A stretch of 64,000 bases of DNA from Prauserella marina. Lineage in GTDB: Bacteria > Actinomycetota > Actinomycetes > Mycobacteriales > Pseudonocardiaceae. Position numbers and translations under genes: made by a program. The stretch lies in the NCBI RefSeq assembly GCF_002240355.1, contig NZ_CP016353.1, positions 5,433,001-5,497,000 on the forward strand, written 5' to 3'. The notes beneath the pieces are model-generated. The model was not told the origin of the DNA, did not search any database, and worked only from the letters and a program-made list of their open reading frames with translations. Below are positions 1 through 9,859 of this stretch, in pieces. How positions within the stretch are numbered: position 1 is the first letter of the stretch; each line of letters opens with the position of its first letter.

Positions 1-1
1 C

Positions 2-595
2 AAGACCATGCGGCTCATGCACGCGAGCGGCTACCTGCCGAAGCTTCCGGTCGAATTCGACGTGTACATGGCGACCGAAGGCCCCAAGGGCTTCGCCGTG
101 GCCAAGGAACACGCCGACGGTGTGCTCACCGTCAACACCGAACCCGGTGAGGGCTGGCAGAACTCGGCGCGGTGGGCGATGGGTACCGTGCTCGACGATG
201 GCGAGTCGGCGACCTCCGACAGGGTGTGGGCCGCGGCCGGTCACGCCGCCGTCGTCATCTACCACCTCTACTACGAGGCCGGTCTCGACCTGAACACGCT
301 GCCGGGCGGCAAGGAATGGGGCGAGATGATCTCGTCGCTTTCGGAGGAGGAACGGCACCTCTCCCTCCACAAGGGACACCTGATGGAGGTGTCCGAACAC
401 GACGACCGGCTCATTCCGAGGGAAACCGTCTCCGCGCTGACCTTCACCGGTACCGTCGACGAACTGCGTGCGCGCGTCGACGACATGGCCGCGAAGGGCA
501 TCACCGAGGTCGTCTACCAGCCCGCGGGTCCCGACATCCCGCGGGAACTGGAGGCGTTCGCCCGGCTCGTCCCCCAGAAGGCAACAGCGAGCTGA
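2..595 (+). CDS. LLM-class (F420/flavin-dependent) oxidoreductase, C-terminal part
   Basis: The reading frame is already open at the left edge, so the gene begins upstream and only its last 198 residues are seen. The C-terminal stretch FTGTVDELRARVDDMAAKGITEVVYQ is the usual ending of luciferase-like monooxygenase (LLM) family oxidoreductases, where a final helix-strand pair closes the TIM barrel. Family members oxidise or reduce small organic substrates with F420 or FMN; the substrate cannot be read from this part. A perfect 17-bp inverted repeat starts 10 bases after the stop. The gene precedes an acyl-CoA ligase and an acyl-CoA dehydrogenase on the same strand, so a linked catabolic role is inferred only. 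Confidence 0.75.
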   Translation, partial: KTMRLMHASGYLPKLPVEFDVYMATEGPKGFAVAKEHADGVLTVNTEPGEGWQNSARWAMGTVLDDGESATSDRVWAAAGHAAVVIYHLYYEAGLDLNTLPGGKEWGEMISSLSEEERHLSLHKGHLMEVSEHDDRLIPRETVSALTFTGTVDELRARVDDMAAKGITEVVYQPAGPDIPRELEAFARLVPQKATAS

Positions 596-604
596 TGGCG
601 AAAG

Positions 605-658
605 GCCCGGGCTGATGCGGATCGACAGCAGGCACCGCCGGTCCGCATCAGCCCGGGC
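605..658. terminator. Perfect 17-bp hairpin after the LLM gene
   Basis: GCCCGGGCTGATGCGGA at 605-621 pairs perfectly with its reverse complement at 642-658 around a 20-base loop. It lies directly downstream of the oxidoreductase stop and about 100 bases before the ligase start. There is no T-run, as is common for high-GC actinobacterial terminators. Confidence 0.6.
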
Positions 659-760
659 GCACCCACAACCTCCGGTCGGCCCGGCGGGACGTGCGGTGAT
701 CGAAGAGGACAACCGGCGCGCCGCGAGCGGCCGGTACGGACGCACACAGGAGCCGCCGTC

Positions 761-2320
<1,560 letters not shown>

Positions 2321-2342
2321 ACTGCCGGAATAGGAGGGCGCA

Positions 2343-3482
2343 GTGGCGCTGGACATCGAGGCCCGTCGCGACTTCGCGGCGGCCGTCGCGGAATTCGCAC
2401 AGCGCGAGTGCGGGACGAGGGAGAAACGGGTCGCGCTGAACGGCGGCGAAACCGAGGCACACAGCCCCGAGCTGTACGCCAAGCTGGCCGACCTCGGCTG
2501 GACCGGGGTCGCCATGCCTGCCGAGTACGGCGGGGGCGGCGGTGGCCTCGTCGAAGCCTGCCTGCTGCTCGAAGAACTCGCCTACGGACAGGTTCCGGTG
2601 TTCGCGCTTGGCATCTCGATGATCGCGGCGAAGGCCGTCGAGAAGTTCGGCACCCCTGAACAGAAGGAACACCTCATCGGGAGTTTCTGCCGGGGTGAGA
2701 TCTCCTCGGTCGCCATGAGCGAACCGGAAGCGGGATCCGATGTGGGAGCGTTGCGCTGTAAGGCGAAACGCGACGGCGACAACTTCATCCTCAATGGACA
2801 GAAGACGTGGATATCCTGCGCGCACTACGCCGATCGCATCCTGCTCGTGTGCCGAACGGACTCCTCGGGACCCAAGCACGCGGGCATCACCATGCTGACC
2901 GTGCCGTTGCCTTCCGAAGGGGTGAGCATTCACGGCATCGAGACCATGGCCGGTCGCGAGGTCAACGACGTCTACTTCACCGATACGGTCGTGCCGGCAG
3001 GCAACGTCATCGGAGCGGTCGGCGGCGCGTGGCGGCAACTCATGGCGGGACTCAACTTCGAACGACTCACGTGTGCCGCGATCTTTCTCGGCAAGGCGCG
3101 GCGAGCCTTCGACGACACGCTTCACTACGTCAGCGGGCGCACGCAGTTCGGCACCCCGGTCGGCAGTTTTCAAGCGCTGCGCCACCGGATCGCCGACCTG
3201 GCGACCGAACTGGAGTGCTCAAGGGCGTTCGTCTACGACATCGCGGAGAAGGTCGATGCCGACCCCGGAACGCAGCGGGCCAGAGAGGCGTCGATGGCGA
3301 AACTCAAGGTCACCGAAACGGCGAAGCGCATCAGCATCGAGGGAATGCAGATGTTCGGCGGAGCCGGTTACACCAAGGAGTACGACATCGAACGGCATCT
3401 TCGCGGCAACATCATCTCGACGGTGTTCGCCGGAACCAGCGAGGTGCAGCGCGAGATCATCGCGGGGTCGTACGGACTGTGA
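2343..3482 (+). CDS. Acyl-CoA dehydrogenase
   Basis: This 379-residue flavoprotein has the family signatures VAMSEPEAGSDVGAL (FAD/substrate loop) and GGAGYTKEYDIERHLRG near the C-terminus. It oxidises an acyl-CoA to the enoyl-CoA with FAD, passing electrons to ETF. GTG at 2343 is preceded by AGGAGGG at ideal spacing. The usual C-terminal catalytic motif (YEGT) reads FAGT here, with Ala363 in place of Glu. A Glu at residue 240 (NFERL) sits where isovaleryl-CoA dehydrogenase keeps its base, so activity may persist through that residue. The substrate is presumably the product of the adjacent ligase. Confidence 0.9.
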   Translation: MALDIEARRDFAAAVAEFAQRECGTREKRVALNGGETEAHSPELYAKLADLGWTGVAMPAEYGGGGGGLVEACLLLEELAYGQVPVFALGISMIAAKAVEKFGTPEQKEHLIGSFCRGEISSVAMSEPEAGSDVGALRCKAKRDGDNFILNGQKTWISCAHYADRILLVCRTDSSGPKHAGITMLTVPLPSEGVSIHGIETMAGREVNDVYFTDTVVPAGNVIGAVGGAWRQLMAGLNFERLTCAAIFLGKARRAFDDTLHYVSGRTQFGTPVGSFQALRHRIADLATELECSRAFVYDIAEKVDADPGTQRAREASMAKLKVTETAKRISIEGMQMFGGAGYTKEYDIERHLRGNIISTVFAGTSEVQREIIAGSYGL

Positions 3483-3569
3483 CCTCCCTGCGCCTGGATG
3501 GCCGTCGCTCCTCCGCTCAACCGATCGAGTAACCGGAGGGCGCGGGAGGACACACTCGGCGACGACCGG

Positions 3570-3585
3570 GCCGGGCAAGCCCGGC
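3570..3585. terminator. Short GC hairpin downstream of the acyl-CoA dehydrogenase
   Basis: GCCGGGC-AA-GCCCGGC is a perfect 7-bp inverted repeat 87 bases after the dehydrogenase stop. It has no T-run; a weak terminator candidate only. Confidence 0.3.
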
Positions 3586-3664
3586 ATTCGCCACGATCCG
3601 CTGGTGGCGACCACCTTCGGGTGAGCGTCGGATCCACGGGTGAGGGCCGGACGTCAAAGTCCGC

Positions 3665-3835
3665 ATGAATGAAGGTCATTCCCCGAGAGAAGGCGAGCAG
3701 ACCGCCGGGGAACTGGAGCGCATCGCGAACCAACTCGAACGGGCATTCGGTTCGGAAATCGCGGGCGAGCCCCCGAAGAGACCTCACTTCTGTTCACCGT
3801 GGGCCGAGGACGGTTGTCCAGACGACCTTCACTGA
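3665..3835 (+). CDS. Small ORF, 56 residues, unknown function
   Basis: ATG at 3665 opens a 56-residue frame starting MNEGHSPREGEQTAGELERI and ending WAEDGCPDDLH. It has an amphipathic helix (TAGELERIANQLERAF) and a Cys-containing acidic tail. A hairpin terminator begins 17 bases after the stop, which argues that a transcript ends here. The only ribosome-site candidate is a weak purine stretch about 15 bases upstream. I do not recognise the product; it could also be a chance frame in high-GC DNA. Confidence 0.35.
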   Translation: MNEGHSPREGEQTAGELERIANQLERAFGSEIAGEPPKRPHFCSPWAEDGCPDDLH

Positions 3836-3851
3836 GTCCGCCGAGCAAAGC

Positions 3852-3875
3852 AGGGGCGTCCCAAGGGGCGCCCCT
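3852..3875. terminator. Bidirectional hairpin between convergent genes
   Basis: AGGGGCG at 3852-3858 pairs with CGCCCCT at 3869-3875; the loop can pair further (CCC/GGG). It sits between the small plus-strand ORF and the minus-strand universal stress gene, which both end here. Confidence 0.55.
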
Positions 3876-3893
3876 TCGTCGTGTTCGGGGGCT

Positions 3894-4790
3894 TCACTCC
3901 GGAGTCTCGGTCACCTCGTCGGGAACGACGACGACGGGGCATCGCGCGTGAGTGACCATGGACTGACTCGTCGATCCGAGCAGCATGCCCGCGAATCCGC
4001 CCCTTCCCCTGCTTCCCACGACGAGCAGCCGCGCCGTCTCGCTACGCGCCAGCAGAGTGCGCACCGGCTTGCCGCGCTCGGCGACCACCTCGACGGGGAT
4101 ACCGGGAAAGCGCCGCTCGCACAGCGCCACGTCGGCTTCCAGTTCGGCTTTGACCCGCGCCGCCACGTCCTTGTCCTCGCCGGACGCCGAGTCCGGCACG
4201 TTCGGCGAGGTATGCGTCCAGGTATGAACCAGCACCAGGCTGGTTTCCCGCAATCCGGCTTCCCTCGCGGCGAAGGCCACGGCTGCCGTACTCGTCGTCG
4301 AGCCGTCGACGCCGACCACCACCGGGCCCGACTCGACCGGCCTTTCGTGCCGCTTCCTGCCCCTGACCACGGCGACCGGACAGTGTGCGTGCGAGGCCAG
4401 CGCGATGGCGACGGAGCCCGTCACCACTTCCGCGAACCCGCCGAGCCCCCGGGAGCCGACAACGAGCAGTCCGGCGGTCTCCGAGTACCTCACCAGAGTG
4501 GCGACGGTACCGCCCTCGAAGAGATCGATGATCACGTCGACGCCCTCGACAGCCGCCTTGGCCTCCTGTTCGGCCTTCTCCAGCGCTTGTCTTCCCCGTT
4601 CTCGCGCCTTGTCGCGCAGTGGCGCGGCCGCCGCGAGGAAGCCGGGAAACGCCGAAGGCGGCATCGAATAGGCATGTACCAGGCGTAATCGCCAGTCCCG
4701 ACCGCGTGCTTCCGCCGCCGCCCACACCGCCGCGTCGACCGACGACGCTGAACCGTCGACACCGGCTACGACCTCGACCGTCTCGTTCAT
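3894..4790 (-). CDS. Universal stress protein, two UspA domains
   Basis: This 298-residue protein is a tandem of two UspA domains (about residues 1-145 and 155-298), the common actinobacterial layout. Each half starts with a V-GVDGS strand-loop and ends with the ATP-binding signature: GSRGLGGFAEVVTGSVA in the first, GSRGRGGFAGMLLGSTSQS in the second. So both halves look able to bind ATP. Such proteins are cytoplasmic and are induced by hypoxia or dormancy in mycobacteria; that role is family knowledge, not shown here. ATG at 4790 starts directly at the first beta strand. It stands alone between two other minus- or convergent-strand genes. Confidence 0.92.
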   Translation of the reverse strand: MNETVEVVAGVDGSASSVDAAVWAAAEARGRDWRLRLVHAYSMPPSAFPGFLAAAAPLRDKARERGRQALEKAEQEAKAAVEGVDVIIDLFEGGTVATLVRYSETAGLLVVGSRGLGGFAEVVTGSVAIALASHAHCPVAVVRGRKRHERPVESGPVVVGVDGSTTSTAAVAFAAREAGLRETSLVLVHTWTHTSPNVPDSASGEDKDVAARVKAELEADVALCERRFPGIPVEVVAERGKPVRTLLARSETARLLVVGSRGRGGFAGMLLGSTSQSMVTHARCPVVVVPDEVTETPE

Positions 4791-4880
4791 GACTCAACCT
4801 CCCGCCTACGCATCGTGCAACTCTCGGCTCGACCTCGCGAATCGAGCGGCGACGACGCGCACCCAATGAACCGGCTGGGC

Positions 4881-5504
4881 TCACTGCCAGGGCGGCGGAG
4901 TGTCGGTGAGGAACGGGTTACGTGTGTCGAGCAGCGCGGGATCACGCAGGTTGATGCAGTGCAAACCGTTCCAGCGCCGGAACCCGATGCTTTCGAGCAG
5001 CAATTCGACCCTGAGGCTCGCGAGTTCGGCCGTGAACGGATCGAGCGGGTCCGGCCGTTCGGGGAAACCGGATGCGGCCGGCCTGCACACGGCGAGCTGC
5101 GCCGTCCTGCTCAAGGTGCGCAGAGTCGCCGCGAGCAGCGCGCCGCCGAGACCTTTTCCCCGCCACGCCGATTCGAGGTTGATGTCGCGAACGATGATCA
5201 TGCGGACGGGCTCGGCGCTCAGCCCCAGCAGTTCGCGCAGCCCGGAGACGAGCCTGCCCGTTGGGCACAGCGCCGTCTCCGCGATGGAGAGCAGAAGCGG
5301 ATCCTCGGTGGTGAGAGCGTCGAGAAGGTTGCGGTCGGGGGAAAGGTCGGCGATGTCGAGCAGGATGTCGGCGACGTGCCTGCCTGGGAGATCGACCGAA
5401 GCGCTCCAGTGCTCCGGCACATGGTCCTCGTCGTCGACCCGCCACCAGAGCCGGTTGTGATTGAGTTGTAATCGCAAGTCCAGCGGTCCGTCAGGTGTGC
5501 CCAT
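4881..5504 (-). CDS. GNAT-like N-acetyltransferase domain protein
   Basis: About 207 residues. The C-terminal half contains MIIVRDINLESAWRGKGLGGALLAATLRTL, the beta4/alpha3 acetyl-CoA loop of GNAT enzymes (R-G-x-G-x-G/A), followed by LLLESIGFRRW and a strand, as at the end of this fold. The N-terminal half (QLNHNRLWWRVDDEDHVPEHW) is not recognised. The open frame runs to 5960, but coding character begins near MGTPDG; ATG 5504 has GGAAG 8 bases upstream, whereas ATG 5510 has it only 2 bases away. Donor is probably acetyl-CoA; the acceptor is unknown. Confidence 0.7.
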   Translation of the reverse strand: MGTPDGPLDLRLQLNHNRLWWRVDDEDHVPEHWSASVDLPGRHVADILLDIADLSPDRNLLDALTTEDPLLLSIAETALCPTGRLVSGLRELLGLSAEPVRMIIVRDINLESAWRGKGLGGALLAATLRTLSRTAQLAVCRPAASGFPERPDPLDPFTAELASLRVELLLESIGFRRWNGLHCINLRDPALLDTRNPFLTDTPPPWQ

Positions 5505-5791
5505 GACCATCACTTCCGCCCAAGATCTTCGGTGTCTCCTCGCCCCCGCCCTGCGACAATCCGGATCTCCCGGCACCCGGCGCCCCGCACGGCCGCGACG
5601 GGCAAGGACCGCGGCCTTCCATGGTCCGTATCCGGCAAACTCGGCGAAAATATCCACAATGGACTGTGGATGAGCGAATGGCCACCCTCCCGATGGCGTC
5701 TTCGCCTTGACCGACAGCGTTTCAGTGTATGAAACATCGAGGCCGAGCTTGCTTTTCTCAATATAGAGTTCAGGGGGCCATCTGGCTAGGT
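5505..5791. other. Intergenic stretch upstream of the GNAT gene
   Basis: 287 bases between two minus-strand genes. It holds an open minus frame continuous with the GNAT gene but without family resemblance; I treat it as leader/promoter space. No clear hairpin or operator was found. Confidence 0.4.
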
Positions 5792-6394
5792 TCAGTTCTT
5801 GCCGGACCCGGCACGAACCATGCCGTTCACCGCGTCGATGAACAACGTGAAGGCACGGTCGACGCGGTCGTGGTCGCCGGTCGCGAGAAGTTCGAGCTGT
5901 AGTCCTCGCGCCTGCGCGACGATCATCGAAGCCACGGCGGGCACCCGCTCGGCTGGGCAACCGTCGGCCACGACGAGTTGCTCGATCACGGCGTGCGCGT
6001 CGGCGACAGCCTCCCGCAGATAGCGCTCATAGCGATCCGGCTCCCTGACCGCCTGCGTGTAGACCTCGAACAACACCCGGTAGACGGGAAGATGACGCGG
6101 CATCGTCGACCTCGCCCACCATCCGGAGAGACCGCCGATACCCGACCCGGCGGCAGCGTCCGCGGCGTCGGCAAGCCTTCCTCTCAAGCCTGCGACGACG
6201 TCGGTGACCAGCTTCTCCTTGGAGCCGAAGTGGTGCAGCAGCGTCCCATGACTGACACCGACGGCCGTCGCCAGCGGTCGCATGGACAATCCGCCGATGC
6301 CGTGTTCCAGCACGTAATCGGTGACCAGGTTCAGCAACTCTTCCCTTCGGTGCCGATAGCGGAGACTCCTGCCGTCGACGCGTTTTCCACTCAT
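5792..6394 (-). CDS. TetR family transcriptional regulator
   Basis: The N-terminal region has a TetR helix-turn-helix: GGLSMRPLATAVGVSHGTLLHHFGSKEKLV. The remaining part is the helical ligand/dimerisation domain. ATG 6394 (MSGKRVDG) gives about 200 residues. An upstream start at 6439 would run the gene through a palindrome that looks like its own operator, so the shorter start is preferred. It is divergent from a VOC-family gene 73 bases away, the classic arrangement for a TetR repressor controlling its neighbour and itself. The ligand is unknown. Confidence 0.88.
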   Translation of the reverse strand: MSGKRVDGRSLRYRHRREELLNLVTDYVLEHGIGGLSMRPLATAVGVSHGTLLHHFGSKEKLVTDVVAGLRGRLADAADAAAGSGIGGLSGWWARSTMPRHLPVYRVLFEVYTQAVREPDRYERYLREAVADAHAVIEQLVVADGCPAERVPAVASMIVAQARGLQLELLATGDHDRVDRAFTLFIDAVNGMVRAGSGKN

Positions 6395-6431
6395 CCCGCG
6401 ACGGTAGCGCTCACGGCCGAACCGAGATAGA

Positions 6432-6447
6432 TTGACCAACTGGTCGA
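6432..6447. promoter_or_regulatory. Candidate TetR operator between divergent TetR and VOC genes
   Basis: GACCA-AC-TGGTC (6434-6445) is a perfect 5-bp inverted repeat inside TTGACCAACTGGTCGA, with partial symmetry one base further out. It lies in the 73-base divergent spacer, 38 bases from the TetR start and 21 from the VOC start. Confidence 0.5.
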
Positions 6448-6467
6448 GCTACTTTAGGGTGGCCGAC

Positions 6468-7442
6468 ATGGGATCGGACCTTTCCCGGCTGCATCACGTC
6501 GGACATGTCGTCGAAGACCTGGGCTCGGCGCTCGCGCTCTACCGGCGCCTCGGGTTCACGCTGCCACCACCGTCGGTTCCCGTGATGGCCCGCGCTGCCG
6601 GCACCGAGCCGCGACCCTTCGGCGCGGCGAACACCCACGCCGATTTCGCGACCAGCTTCATCGAACTCGCGACGCGCGTACGCGAGGACAGTCCTGTTGC
6701 CGGCGCGCGGTTCGTTCCGTTACAGGCCCCCGACGACGTCCTCCAGGAGCTCGTCGACAAGATAGAAACGACGAGCGCCAACCTCGCGGCGTGCCTCGAA
6801 CGCTTCGCCGGGTTGCACATTCTCATGTTCTCCTCACCCGACGTCGAATCGGCGGCGGCGCGGCTCAGCGCGTCCGGCGTCGCCCACGGCGGGGTCAACA
6901 CCGCGAGGAGGCCAGTGGAGACCGAGCGGGGCACGGTCTCCGAAATCGTCAGTTATGTCGAGTTCGACGGCGAACCGGGAGCACGCCCCGGCGCCGTTGC
7001 CGAGGGCAGGATCGGCATCGCGGGCGAACTCGACCCGGCGATCCAGGGTTCCCGGTGCGCCGAACACGCCAACGGCGCGTTCGATCTGGTCGACGTGGTG
7101 CTGTGCGTATCGGACGACGCGCTGCCCGCTACCGTCGACCGATACCGGACCTGTCTCGGCAGGCAGCCACGCCAGGACGGCCGCTTGGCCGTGTTCGAAC
7201 TCGAAGGAAGCCGCCTGAGCGTAGTGCCCGCGTCGCGGCTCGCAACGTTGCTGCCAGGTGAGGCTCCTCCCTCACTGCCCGCGCTCGTCTCCTACACCGT
7301 CGCGGTGCGGGATCTCGGCGTCACTGCAAAACTACTGCGGGACAACGACATCCCGGTGCACGATACCGGCGAAGGGGACATTTTCGTTCCCGGCGCGGAC
7401 GCGTTCGGAGCCGCGATAGTCTTCCGGGAACCGACCCTGTGA
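6468..7442 (+). CDS. VOC (glyoxalase-like) superfamily protein, two-module
   Basis: 324 residues. The N-terminus LHHVGHVVEDLGSALALYRRLGF is a typical vicinal-oxygen-chelate opening: metal-binding His plus the beta-alpha of a paired module. A second module near the C-terminus reads YTVAVRDLGVTAKLL...IFVPGADAFGAAIVF. The layout resembles the glyoxalase-like domain family (PF13468 type), whose substrates are mostly unknown; a dioxygenase or isomerase role cannot be separated. ATG 6468 has AGGG 8 bases upstream and avoids the operator; an in-frame TTG at 6432 is rejected. It is probably repressed by the divergent TetR. Confidence 0.8.
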   Translation: MGSDLSRLHHVGHVVEDLGSALALYRRLGFTLPPPSVPVMARAAGTEPRPFGAANTHADFATSFIELATRVREDSPVAGARFVPLQAPDDVLQELVDKIETTSANLAACLERFAGLHILMFSSPDVESAAARLSASGVAHGGVNTARRPVETERGTVSEIVSYVEFDGEPGARPGAVAEGRIGIAGELDPAIQGSRCAEHANGAFDLVDVVLCVSDDALPATVDRYRTCLGRQPRQDGRLAVFELEGSRLSVVPASRLATLLPGEAPPSLPALVSYTVAVRDLGVTAKLLRDNDIPVHDTGEGDIFVPGADAFGAAIVFREPTL

Positions 7443-7529
7443 CGGGGTTCAACTGAGCACGACTGCCGGTATAGTGACCCACCCTTGGTCGAGTCGCCGG
7501 ACCACCATTCTTCATCCGTGAGGAGGGCA

Positions 7530-7955
7530 GTGACCGCGAATAGTCTTGTCGGCACCGGGTTCGCGCCGTGCTGTCCCGCGCGGCACGGCGGGACCGACCT
7601 TGTTTCCGCCTCGCTGTTCATCCGGCACTGCGCCTTGGGTACGGACCTCGCGATACTCACCGCGGTCGGCGAAGTCGATCTCGCCACGGCACCATTGCTC
7701 CGAACGGCACTCCTCAGGTGCGAACGCGACGGCACCACCCGCGTGATCATCGATCTCTCCGAGGTGGGTTTCCTCGCCGCCGCCGGAGCGGAGGTGCTGC
7801 GAGCGACGGCCACTCTCGCCGACGTCGAGGGCCGCGAGGTCGCCGTCGTCACCACGGCGCAGGTCGACCACGTACTCGAACTGACAGGACTGGCCGGTGT
7901 GATCCCGGCCAGCACCTCACTTGCCGAAGCGGTCGCCAAGCTCGGCCTCGGGTGA
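7530..7955 (+). CDS. STAS-domain protein, anti-sigma-factor-antagonist-like
   Basis: 141 residues. The STAS core is visible as AILTAVGEVDLATAPLLRTALL, VIIDLSEVGFLAAAGAEVL (about residues 72-90) and VAVVTTAQVDHVLELTGL. GTG 7530 has an AGGAGGG ribosome site; the ATG-less upstream frame is ignored. In SpoIIAA-type antagonists a phosphorylated Ser precedes the Gly of the DSSG motif; here the position is Ala85, in FLAAAG. The protein therefore cannot be switched off by the usual anti-sigma kinase at that residue. No anti-sigma or sigma gene is nearby. Confidence 0.8.
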   Translation: MTANSLVGTGFAPCCPARHGGTDLVSASLFIRHCALGTDLAILTAVGEVDLATAPLLRTALLRCERDGTTRVIIDLSEVGFLAAAGAEVLRATATLADVEGREVAVVTTAQVDHVLELTGLAGVIPASTSLAEAVAKLGLG

Positions 7956-8141
7956 GCCATCGTCCACTCACGACATACGAAATGAAATGTCCGATTCCGT
8001 ATGGTGACGACGATGGTTACTTGCCCACCGTCGCGGTGAATTATCGCAGCCCTGGTTAACTCCACCGGCCCTTCCCGCTCACCGGCGAGAATCGCACGAT
8101 GAGGTGTTCGGCACCGTCCACGCACCCGAAGGAACACCATC

Positions 8142-8921
8142 ATGCGCTACCGCCCGATCAACAATGACCCGCAAGATCCACGCCTCGGCCGATTCATTCC
8201 CGACGACTGGCGGCACGTCGAGCGCTACCCGCTCAGCGCACTTGCCGTCGAACAGCAACCGACGGCGGTTCCCGTCGTCATCGGTGTCAACTGGTACACC
8301 GAGTTCGACACTCCGGTACAGGACGGTACATCGAAGGAATGGTTCATCGCCCGAGGCGGCAGCGGCTCGCTGACGACGGTCCGCGGCGGTCACTGCGTCT
8401 GCCTCGAACCGGGAGGCGACCAGGACAGGCAGGAGTGGCGGGTCTTCTACGACCAGGGCTCGGAGGGAGCCTGCGTCGGCTTCGGCTGGTCCCGGTGCAT
8501 GACCATTCTCAACAAGGGTGAACTGTACGCGGCGCGCTGGTTGTGGGACAGGGCAAAGGAAACCGACGAATGGCCACAGACCAATCCCGGCGACGACGAG
8601 GGCACATCGGTGCGCGCCGCCGCCGAGATACTGGTGTCGGCCGGTCACGTCGACTGGGAAACCGGCTACGCGGGCGACGACTACCGCGAACGCGCCGACT
8701 ACACCCCCGACCCCGGCGACGGCCTCACGGCGTTTCGCTGGGCGGCCGACGTCGACGAGGTCCACCGGGTACTCGGCAACGCGAGAGGCGACGAACTCGG
8801 AGCCGTCACGATTCTCAACTCGTGGGGCGAGGATTACCCCGAACGCGTGTGGCTTCCCGACGATGTCCTCGACCGGTTGATTCAGGAAGACGGGGAGATC
8901 GCCATCCCCACCGACCGCTGA
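8142..8921 (+). CDS. Papain-like (C1-type) cysteine peptidase homologue
   Basis: 259 residues, cytoplasmic by lack of a signal peptide. YDQGSEGACVGFGWSR at about 103-118 has Gln105 and Cys111 six apart, as papain Gln19/Cys25. ILNSWGEDYP supplies the NSWG motif with Asn226. The His expected just before NSWG is missing there; instead RGGHCVCL (His84) precedes the Cys, as if the His strand had moved to the front. Internal pieces ARWLWDRAKETDEWP and DDEGTSVRAAAEIL match the helical left lobe of C1-like proteins. The substrate is unknown, and it may be a non-peptidase relative. It stands alone with a good distance to neighbours. Confidence 0.6.
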   Translation: MRYRPINNDPQDPRLGRFIPDDWRHVERYPLSALAVEQQPTAVPVVIGVNWYTEFDTPVQDGTSKEWFIARGGSGSLTTVRGGHCVCLEPGGDQDRQEWRVFYDQGSEGACVGFGWSRCMTILNKGELYAARWLWDRAKETDEWPQTNPGDDEGTSVRAAAEILVSAGHVDWETGYAGDDYRERADYTPDPGDGLTAFRWAADVDEVHRVLGNARGDELGAVTILNSWGEDYPERVWLPDDVLDRLIQEDGEIAIPTDR

Positions 8922-8954
8922 AAGTCCACTGTCGACACTACAGAAGGGGGGCTC

Positions 8955-9785
8955 TCACAATCCGGCGAGCAGCTTCTCGGTGTAGTCCGCGAGCCTGGCG
9001 GCATCCTTCGGGTCCAGCGTCTTCAGGCTCAAGTCGACCGGGCTTTCCTTGTCGATAGCGGAAAGCGGCGCCGAGGGCGGCCGTTCCATCCACTCGATGA
9101 CCGGCGCGACCGCGTCCGCGACCGGCCGCGCGAAAAGCCGCCCCAGTCCCGCGAGCATGGCGCGCATGACCGGGTTGGGCAGGTTCGTGACGCCGCTCCT
9201 CGTGAACCCGGGATGGTAGAGGACGTACCTCGCCTTGCTGTTCGCGCGTTCGGCGAAGGCGACACCCAGCAGGTCGTTGGCCCTGCCTGCCTGCAACTGT
9301 GCCTTGACCCTCCCGTACCGGCGGGTCAGCTGCGGGTCGTCCCACTCGATCTCGCCCGCGGTCTTCCCCACCCCCGCCACGTTGATGATCACCGGAGTGT
9401 CCGCGGCGTCGAGCAGGGTGCTCAGCCCGAAGCTGAGCACGTACCTGCTGAGGTAGTAGAGGGCGAAGGTGGATTCGAGCCCTTCGGGGGTCTCGCGCCG
9501 CTTCGGGTTGATGCGGTTGGCGAACAACCCGAGCGCGTCGACGGCGTCGTACCGCGCGGTGATCTCGTCGAGGACTCCCCGGGTCTCGGACATCGAGGAG
9601 AGATCGGCCCTGAGAAAAGTGAACCGCTCCGTCGCCGCTTGTTCGGTCAGTGCCAGCCCTTTGGCCTCACTGCTGCCGATGACGACGACGTGATCCCCCG
9701 CCGCGAGCCTGGCGAGCGCCGTCGCCTTTCCCATTCCATCGGTACCGCCGCTGATGACCACGGTTCGTGATCGCTGGTCGCCCAC
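8955..9785 (-). CDS. Short-chain dehydrogenase/reductase
   Basis: 276 residues with a Rossmann start VVISGGTDGMGKATALARLAAG and the catalytic pair in RRYGRVKAQLQ (Tyr-x3-Lys); the ALGLFANR strand replaces the usual NNAG. GTG 9785 is preceded by GGAGG; the longer open frame upstream overlaps the divergent regulator and is rejected. It is divergent from an HxlR-family regulator with a 74-base spacer. HxlR proteins commonly control an adjacent reductase in response to electrophiles or redox compounds, so that link is likely. The substrate is unknown. Confidence 0.85.
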   Translation of the reverse strand: MGDQRSRTVVISGGTDGMGKATALARLAAGDHVVVIGSSEAKGLALTEQAATERFTFLRADLSSMSETRGVLDEITARYDAVDALGLFANRINPKRRETPEGLESTFALYYLSRYVLSFGLSTLLDAADTPVIINVAGVGKTAGEIEWDDPQLTRRYGRVKAQLQAGRANDLLGVAFAERANSKARYVLYHPGFTRSGVTNLPNPVMRAMLAGLGRLFARPVADAVAPVIEWMERPPSAPLSAIDKESPVDLSLKTLDPKDAARLADYTEKLLAGL

Positions 9786-9859
9786 ACTGCCTCCGTAGAA
9801 TGGTTGCTGACAAACCCCATGGTGGGATGAGGCTCGCGAAGGCGGAAGAAGGCAGTTCG

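Noticed and set aside
4900-5471. Plus-strand frames of 186-218 residues over the GNAT gene
   Set aside because: They have no family pattern; the minus strand carries the acetyl-CoA loop motif, so these are shadows.
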